A DNA stretch of 19,492 nucleotides from UBA940 sp964464465 (GTDB lineage: Bacteria > Bacteroidota > Bacteroidia > Bacteroidales > Rikenellaceae): assembly GCA_964464465.1 (NCBI GenBank), contig CAYXGF010000033.1:1-19492 (forward strand), written 5' to 3'. Numbering within the stretch: the first letter of the stretch is position 1; the number at the start of each line of letters is the position of its first letter. Both the position numbers and the translations under genes were made by a program. This document shows positions 15,690-19,492 of the stretch, one piece after another. The notes beneath the pieces were generated by a model. The model was not told the DNA's origin. It saw only the letters and a program-made list of their open reading frames with translations, and did not search any database.

Positions 15690-15705
15690 TGGCACACACA
15701 TTGTT
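15690..15705 (+). promoter_or_regulatory. Sigma-54-like (-24/-12) promoter candidate for groESL
   Basis: TGGCACACACATTGTT closely fits the sigma-54 consensus TGGCACG-N4-TTGCW. The invariant GG is at 15691-15692, the spacer is exactly 10 bp, and GT (15703-15704) replaces the usual GC. No TAnnTTTG box is seen in the 131-bp gap before groES. The implied transcription start near 15715 gives a leader of about 46 nt. Confidence 0.45.
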
Positions 15706-15761
15706 GATTAGTCGGACAAACGTGTAAACAAAATTATATAACAAACTAAAATAACACGATT

Positions 15762-16031
15762 ATGAATATCAAACCACTTTCAGACAGAGTTCTTATTCTG
15801 CCCAATCCGGCGGAAGAGAAAACGGCCGGAGGATTGTTCATTCCCGATACGGCAAAAGAGAAACCTCTTGCAGGCAAGGTCGTGGCGGTAGGTCCCGGTA
15901 CGAGCGAGGTTACAATGGAGGTAAAGGTAGGCGACCAGGTGCTCTACGGCAAGTACGCCGGAACCGAAGTGACGGTTGATGGAGAGGATTACCTGATTAT
16001 GCGTCAGAACGATATTATGGCAATTATCTAA
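15762..16031 (+). CDS. groES: Co-chaperonin GroES (Cpn10)
   Basis: The 89-residue lid of the GroEL folding chamber, a cytosolic heptamer. It opens MNIKPLSDRVLILPNPAEEKTAGGLFIPD; the GGLFIPD tripeptide region is the mobile loop that contacts the GroEL apical domain. GKVVAVGPG, VKVGDQVLYGKYAGTEV and the C-terminal YLIMRQNDIMAII are standard. Length matches short GroES proteins (about 90). Start ATG 15762 is unambiguous. groEL follows after 26 bp, giving the standard groESL operon. Confidence 0.98.
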   Translation: MNIKPLSDRVLILPNPAEEKTAGGLFIPDTAKEKPLAGKVVAVGPGTSEVTMEVKVGDQVLYGKYAGTEVTVDGEDYLIMRQNDIMAII

Positions 16032-16057
16032 CATTCGAACAAGAAAGACAAAGAGTT

Positions 16058-17692
16058 ATGGCAAAAGAGATTAAATATAACGTGGAGGCGCGCGAACTTC
16101 TTAAAGAGGGTGTCGATGCGCTCAGCAACGCAGTGAAGGTTACGCTCGGCCCCAAGGGACGCAACGTTATCATAGACAAGAAGTTCGGTGCTCCCCATAT
16201 CACCAAGGACGGTGTGACGGTAGCCAAAGAGATAGAGCTCGAAGACAAGTTCGCCAACATGGGTGCGCAGATGGTCAAGGAAGTGGCTTCGCGTACCAAC
16301 GACGATGCCGGAGACGGTACTACCACCGCTACGGTGCTGGCCCAGTCCATCATCGGTGTGGGTTTGAAGAACGTTACCGCAGGTGCCAACCCGATGGACC
16401 TCAAACGCGGTATCGACAAGGCTGTTGCCGAAGTCGTGAAATCCTTGAAGGCTCAGAGCAGCGAGGTCGGTGGCGACATCAGCAAAATCGAGCAGGTGGC
16501 TACCATTTCGGCCAATAACGACAAGAACATCGGTGCTCTTATAGCCGAGGCAATGGGCAAGGTGAACAAGGAGGGTGTGATTACCGTCGAAGAGGCCAAA
16601 GGTACCGAGACGTATGTCGACGTTGTGGAAGGCATGCAGTTCGACCGCGGATATATCTCGGCATATTTCATGACCGATTCCGAGAAGATGGAGGCTACGA
16701 TGGAGAAACCGTACATTCTGCTTACCGACAAGAAGATTTCCACCATGAAGGAAATCATGGGCGTGTTGGAGCCTGTCGCTCAGCAGGGCCGCTCGCTCGT
16801 AATCATCGCAGAGGATGTCGACGGCGAGGCTCTTGCGGCGCTTGTTGTCAACAAACTGCGCGGTGCTCTCAAAATCGCGGCTGTCAAGGCTCCGGGCTTC
16901 GGCGACCGTCGCAAGGAGATGCTCGAAGATATCGCCATTCTCACCGGCGGTACCGTTATCTCCGAGGACAAGGGTCTGAAAATGGAGCAGGTTACGCTCG
17001 ATATGCTGGGCAGCGCCGAGAAAGTCGCTATCACCAAGGAGAATACCACTATCGTGAACGGTAACGGCGACAAGACTGCTATCGACGCACGTGTGGCGCA
17101 GATTCGCAAGCAGATTGAGGCTTCTACTTCCGACTACGACCGCGAGAAGATGCAGGAGCGTCTGGCCAAACTCTCAGGCGGTGTGGCCGTTCTTTACGTA
17201 GGTGCTACCACCGAGGTCGAGATGAAGGAGAAGAAAGACCGTGTGGACGACGCTCTGGCTGCAACCCGTGCTGCCGTTGAAGAGGGTATCGTTCCGGGCG
17301 GCGGTGTGGCTTATATCCGTGCCGTGGATGCTCTGGAAACGCTCAAAGGTGACAATGAGGACGAGAACACAGGTATTCAGATTGTTAAACGTGCAATCGA
17401 GGAGCCTCTGCGTCAGATTGTGGCCAATGCCGGCGGCGAAGGTTCGGTTGTCGTGAACAAGGTTCGTGAAGGCAAGGGCGCATTCGGTTACAACGCCCGC
17501 ACCGAGGTGTACGAGGATTTGTTCAAGGCCGGTATCATCGACCCGACAAAGGTGTCGCGTGTGGCTTTGGAGAATGCGGCATCTGTTGCCTCGATGTTCC
17601 TCACCACGGAGTGCGTGCTCGCTGAGAAGAAAGAGGAGAATCCTGCACCTATGGGAGCCCCGGGAATGGGCGGAATGGGTGGCATGATGTAG
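16058..17692 (+). CDS. groEL: Chaperonin GroEL (Hsp60)
   Basis: A 544-residue chaperonin subunit forming the double-ring ATP-driven folding chamber in the cytosol. Hallmarks in order: MAKEIKYNVEARELLKEGVD; VTLGPKGRNVIIDKKFGAP; the ATP-binding DDAGDGTTTATVLAQ; KAPGFGDRRKEMLEDIAILTGG; the ATP-hydrolysis segment KKDRVDDALAATRAAVEEGIVPGGG; and a Gly-Met tail MGAPGMGGMGGMM, typical of bacterial GroEL. Length is normal (540-550). Start ATG 16058 is standard. It shares its transcript with groES, with no internal terminator, and ends at a strong terminator 24 bp downstream. Only one copy of groEL is present in this window. Confidence 0.98.
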   Translation: MAKEIKYNVEARELLKEGVDALSNAVKVTLGPKGRNVIIDKKFGAPHITKDGVTVAKEIELEDKFANMGAQMVKEVASRTNDDAGDGTTTATVLAQSIIGVGLKNVTAGANPMDLKRGIDKAVAEVVKSLKAQSSEVGGDISKIEQVATISANNDKNIGALIAEAMGKVNKEGVITVEEAKGTETYVDVVEGMQFDRGYISAYFMTDSEKMEATMEKPYILLTDKKISTMKEIMGVLEPVAQQGRSLVIIAEDVDGEALAALVVNKLRGALKIAAVKAPGFGDRRKEMLEDIAILTGGTVISEDKGLKMEQVTLDMLGSAEKVAITKENTTIVNGNGDKTAIDARVAQIRKQIEASTSDYDREKMQERLAKLSGGVAVLYVGATTEVEMKEKKDRVDDALAATRAAVEEGIVPGGGVAYIRAVDALETLKGDNEDENTGIQIVKRAIEEPLRQIVANAGGEGSVVVNKVREGKGAFGYNARTEVYEDLFKAGIIDPTKVSRVALENAASVASMFLTTECVLAEKKEENPAPMGAPGMGGMGGMM

Positions 17693-17716
17693 TCCCCGAC
17701 TCATAATAGCGCAGAT

Positions 17717-17751
17717 GCGGGACGGAAATTTTTCCGTCCCGCTCTTTTTTT
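17717..17751 (+). terminator. Rho-independent terminator after groEL
   Basis: GCGGGACGGA, an A/T loop, TCCGTCCCGC, then TCTTTTTTT. A 10-12 bp GC-rich stem and long T-run end the groESL operon. Confidence 0.95.
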
Positions 17752-17837
17752 GAGACCTAATCCGTTGCGGTTACGTATCTGTGCGGCATGTATTCTTATT
17801 TGGCGTATTTCCTGTTTTTTTGCTCGGCTTAAAAATG

Positions 17838-17845
17838 TACCTTTG
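17838..17845 (+). promoter_or_regulatory. Candidate rnhA promoter, -7 box
   Basis: TACCTTTG fits TAnnTTTG and lies 17 bp before the ATG at 17863, so the leader would be very short. The upstream T-run TTTTTTTG ends only 15 bp away, closer than usual for a -33 element. Confidence 0.5.
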
Positions 17846-17862
17846 CTGCATCATTTGACGAT

Positions 17863-18318
17863 ATGCCACAGATAACGATATATACGGACGGCTCGTCGCG
17901 CGGCAATCCCGGACGCGGAGGTTTCGGCGTGGTGCTTATGAGCGGGCCGCACCGCAAGGAGATGAGCGCCGGTTACAGACTTACCACGAATAACCGCATG
18001 GAGCTTCTGGCGGTTATCGTCGGACTCGAAACGCTGAAATACGACGGCAGCGATGTAACGGTTTATTCGGATTCGCAGTATGTGGTCAATGCCGTGGACA
18101 AGGGCTGGGTTTTCGGATGGGAGAAGAAAGGATTCGCCGGAAAGAAAAACGCGGACTTGTGGATGCGCTTCTTGAAGATATACCGCAGACACAGGGTGAA
18201 GTTCGTCTGGATTAAGGGCCATGCCGACAATCCGGAGAACGAGCGTTGCGACCGTCTGGCCGTGGCAGCCGCCGAGAGCGGAAATCTGCGTGAGGATACC
18301 GGATACGACGGTCAGTGA
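17863..18318 (+). CDS. rnhA: Ribonuclease HI
   Basis: Cleaves the RNA strand of RNA-DNA hybrids (R-loops, Okazaki primers) in the cytosol with two divalent metal ions. The 151-residue protein has the usual length. Catalytic positions are complete: Asp9 in YTDGSSRGNPG, Glu47 in TNNRMELLAV, Asp70 in VYSDSQYVV and Asp130 in NERCDRLA, plus His120 in WIKGHADNPENERCD. The basic loop DKGWVFGWEKKGFAGKKN (about 79-96) is the handle that grips hybrids. ATG 17863 directly precedes the first beta strand (MPQITIYTDGS), leaving no room for a shorter start. It forms its own unit after the groEL terminator and ends before another terminator at 18385. It is convergent with the next gene. Confidence 0.97.
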   Translation: MPQITIYTDGSSRGNPGRGGFGVVLMSGPHRKEMSAGYRLTTNNRMELLAVIVGLETLKYDGSDVTVYSDSQYVVNAVDKGWVFGWEKKGFAGKKNADLWMRFLKIYRRHRVKFVWIKGHADNPENERCDRLAVAAAESGNLREDTGYDGQ

Positions 18319-18384
18319 TTGTCGGACCAGATAGCCTTGGACAGCTTAGTGATGTTCGCTTCGGCGCTATTGCATGCAGTAAAA

Positions 18385-18425
18385 TCCGGGGTGCGCGGAA
18401 TGTTGCGTACCCCGGACTGTTTTTT
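18385..18425 (+). terminator. Terminator between convergent genes, probably bidirectional
   Basis: TCCGGGGTGCG, 10-nt loop, CGTACCCCGGA (11 bp with one G-T pair in RNA), then CTGTTTTTT for the plus strand. Read on the minus strand the stem is followed by TTTT, so it can also end the convergent minus-strand gene that stops at 18472. Confidence 0.88.
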
Positions 18426-18471
18426 CGGGCCGGCTTGCGGTCAGGCTGTCTTTATACCCTTGCTGCGCTGA

Positions 18472-19155
18472 CTACAAATCCGAACCGTCGGCTTTGTTTC
18501 TTTCGTTGTCGTAGTACAAAATAATGTAGTACTTCCCACGGAAATCGCTAATTGTAAACCAAACTGAATTATTGGTAATTTGTTGCGTTATATATTGAAC
18601 AGCAAAATTATTAAGCAATTCAATCATTTCTTCGGTAGGGTTCTTCCACTGTTCTTCCGTGTACGTATATTTCGATTTGAACTCCTGTTTAGCGCTCTTA
18701 ATGGCGGCTGTGTCCAATTCAACCCTCTGATAGTAGGCCGCTTGATACTGTTTGTTTTTCACAGTAATATTATATGATATGTCCTCGTCTTCCGACAATG
18801 TATAATCTGTGTCGGTAAATTTTGTATATCTTTCGTTATTCTCGAACTGGCGGCACAAGTTGTTGAACCGGATTCTTATCTGCGTCTCATCCCGGTAGGT
18901 TTTATCTGCTACCATAATACGCCATACCTTGTTATTTTGGGTTGCGACATGTATATTCACATCCTCGCCATTGAATTCGCCGGTAAGGATGTCTCTGTTC
19001 GCAGCACTCCGGACAAATCCTTTTGCCAGAAGCTGCTGCACGACCTTTTCTCTGCTTCCGTCAACGGGTATTCCCATGAATTTTGTGACATTCTGCTGGG
19101 CACTGCCGGCGAGCGACATTATCAGAAATGCCGCACACATGAAAAATTTCTTCAT
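18472..19155 (-). CDS. Secreted hypothetical protein, Bacteroidales family
   Basis: A 227-residue protein with a clear signal peptide (MKKFFMCAAFLIMSLAGSAQ, cleavage expected after SAQ or SA), so exported to the periplasm or beyond. There is no lipobox cysteine at the cleavage site; the only signal-peptide Cys is at residue 7. The mature part starts QNVTKFMGIPVDGSREKVVQQL and later has RFNNLCRQFENN and a C-terminal YYIILYYDNERNKADGSDL. I recall similar secreted proteins, often as paralogues, in Bacteroidales, but no function is known to me. It is rich in Asn, Gln, Tyr and Thr, and the DNA is visibly more AT-rich than its neighbours, which may mean recent transfer. ATG 19155 is preferred; ATG 19161 would add Met-Ile. 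It has a long 5' leader (about 270 nt) with its own promoter. Confidence 0.85.
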   Translation of the reverse strand: MKKFFMCAAFLIMSLAGSAQQNVTKFMGIPVDGSREKVVQQLLAKGFVRSAANRDILTGEFNGEDVNIHVATQNNKVWRIMVADKTYRDETQIRIRFNNLCRQFENNERYTKFTDTDYTLSEDEDISYNITVKNKQYQAAYYQRVELDTAAIKSAKQEFKSKYTYTEEQWKNPTEEMIELLNNFAVQYITQQITNNSVWFTISDFRGKYYIILYYDNERNKADGSDL

Positions 19156-19255
19156 AATCATTTTTTTGAATGTTTTCCTTGCTCCTCGGTTCTGCCGGAG
19201 CGATAATACGCAAACGAAAGGCGTGAAACCGTATGTCACATCTTAAAATGCAGGC

Positions 19256-19359
19256 CCTGAGAAAACCTTCGAGAACAGATGTGCAATAACAGCCTCACGC
19301 CAAAAAGCGCGAAGACAGTTACGCCATTCTCTTGTTCTCTGTTACAGAAGTTTCTCAGG
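19256..19359 (-). ncRNA. Candidate structured RNA domain in the leader
   Basis: In plus-strand terms CCTGAGAAA (19256-19264) pairs with TTTCTCAGG (19351-19359), a perfect 9-bp helix. It continues after a 2-nt bulge as CTTC/GAAG (19267-19270, 19347-19350), then GAGAACA/TGTTCTC (19271-19277, 19333-19339) across a 7-nt one-sided bulge. Twenty base pairs in three stacked segments at a separation of 55-90 nt are unlikely by chance. The strand is inferred from the upstream minus-strand promoter. No known RNA family is claimed. Confidence 0.5.
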
Positions 19360-19384
19360 CTTCGCATTTACAAGAAGAAGACAT
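19355..19384 (-). CDS. Possible 9-codon leader peptide
   Basis: ATG at 19384 reads MSSSCKCEA then TGA. A purine-rich GAAAAGAGG lies just upstream. The stop codon falls inside the left arm of the long-range stem (19351-19359), so a translating ribosome would open that stem. Such a short frame can occur by chance, so this is only a candidate. Confidence 0.2.
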   Translation of the reverse strand: MSSSCKCEA

Positions 19385-19403
19385 AACGCCTCTTTTCCAA
19401 CAA

Positions 19404-19427
19404 ATAACCTGCGGGAGGTTATCCCGC
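19404..19427 (-). promoter_or_regulatory. Two mutually exclusive hairpins at the leader's 5' end
   Basis: On the minus strand GCGGGA-TAACC-TCCCGC (19427-19411; 6-bp stem, 5-nt loop) overlaps ATAACCT-CCCGC-AGGTTAT (19422-19404; 7-bp stem, 5-nt loop). The loop of each lies in an arm of the other, so only one can form. The first begins about where transcription from the upstream promoter should start. Confidence 0.45.
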
Positions 19428-19433
19428 CATTTG

Positions 19434-19465
19434 CAAAGATACGATTAAGCGAGGGCAATGCCAAA
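19434..19465 (-). promoter_or_regulatory. Full-consensus Bacteroidetes promoter for the leader and secreted-protein gene
   Basis: On the minus strand TTTG (19465-19462), a 20-bp spacer and TATCTTTG (19441-19434) match both the -33 and -7 elements exactly. The predicted transcription start is near 19427. It is the best promoter match in the window. A small dyad CAAAT-TT-ATTTG (19462-19473) overlaps its -33 box. Confidence 0.75.
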
Positions 19466-19492
19466 TTTATTTGAGCATAGCCGAGCGTGAGT

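Larger units (their letters stand above)
19156..19433 (-). other. Long structured 5' leader of the secreted-protein gene
   Basis: About 270 nt lie between the predicted transcription start and the ATG at 19155. The stretch holds two competing hairpins at its 5' end (19404-19427), a possible 9-codon reading frame (19355-19384) and a long-range stem closing a 104-nt domain (19256-19359). No other gene is seen in it. Such a leader is long for Bacteroidales genes and may be a cis-regulatory RNA, an independent small RNA, or part of a dispersed repeat. Confidence 0.45.

Noticed and set aside
15631..15761. CIRCE-type element for HrcA control of groESL
   Set aside because: No TTAGCACTC-N9-GAGTGCTAA-like inverted repeat is present in the gap.
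19256..19433. Assignment of the leader to a named RNA family such as 6S RNA or a known riboswitch
   Set aside because: The rod-like pairing is suggestive but I could not match conserved sequence blocks of any family, so no name is given.
1..19492. tRNA, rRNA, CRISPR array, transposase or phage genes
   Set aside because: None seen: no cloverleaf-like T-arm strings noticed in the gaps, no spaced direct repeats, and no mobile-element protein motifs in any frame.

Overview
This window looks like a chromosomal segment of a Bacteroidota bacterium, order Bacteroidales. A GC-rich gut genus such as Alistipes is plausible, but the species cannot be read from the sequence. The grounds are: promoters that fit the Bacteroidetes -7 box TAnnTTTG; gene starts without clear Shine-Dalgarno sequences; a eukaryote-like (GT3) glycogen synthase joined to a phosphorylase; and the paired NifU-like / GGGtGRT genes.

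Layout, left to right. (1) The 5' two-fifths of pckA on the minus strand, divergent from hemW on the plus strand. (2) A glycogen / alpha-glucan cluster on the plus strand (2154-11063): a 1417-residue synthase-phosphorylase fusion, a GH133-type debranching enzyme, a GT4 glycosyltransferase and a GH57 alpha-amylase-like enzyme. It ends at a strong terminator (11071-11101). (3) A 295-bp gene-free stretch full of inverted repeats, then enolase on the minus strand. (4) Divergent from enolase, two plus-strand genes: a NifU/IscU-like scaffold protein and a GGGtGRT-family protein of unknown function, ended by a strong terminator. (5) A secreted endonuclease/exonuclease/phosphatase-fold protein. (6) groES-groEL, preceded by a sequence resembling a sigma-54 (-24/-12) promoter and followed by a terminator. 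(7) RNase HI, a probably bidirectional terminator, and a convergent minus-strand gene for a small secreted protein of unknown function. That gene has an unusually long leader (about 270 nt) with a good promoter and several foldable segments.

How the genes work together. The cluster could both build and break storage glucan. The fusion carries synthesis and phosphorolysis in one chain, the debranching enzyme removes branch stubs, and the GT4/GH57 pair probably makes and trims a second kind of alpha-glucan or primer. No branching enzyme and no ADP-glucose pyrophosphorylase is present here. PckA and enolase flank the cluster and act in gluconeogenesis/glycolysis, so this is a central-carbon neighbourhood. 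The least understood parts are the NifU-like/GGGtGRT pair and the structured leader at the right edge.

I found no tRNA, rRNA, CRISPR array, transposase or phage gene. All motif, promoter and fold statements come from reading the sequence by eye. No searches, alignments or folding programs were run.
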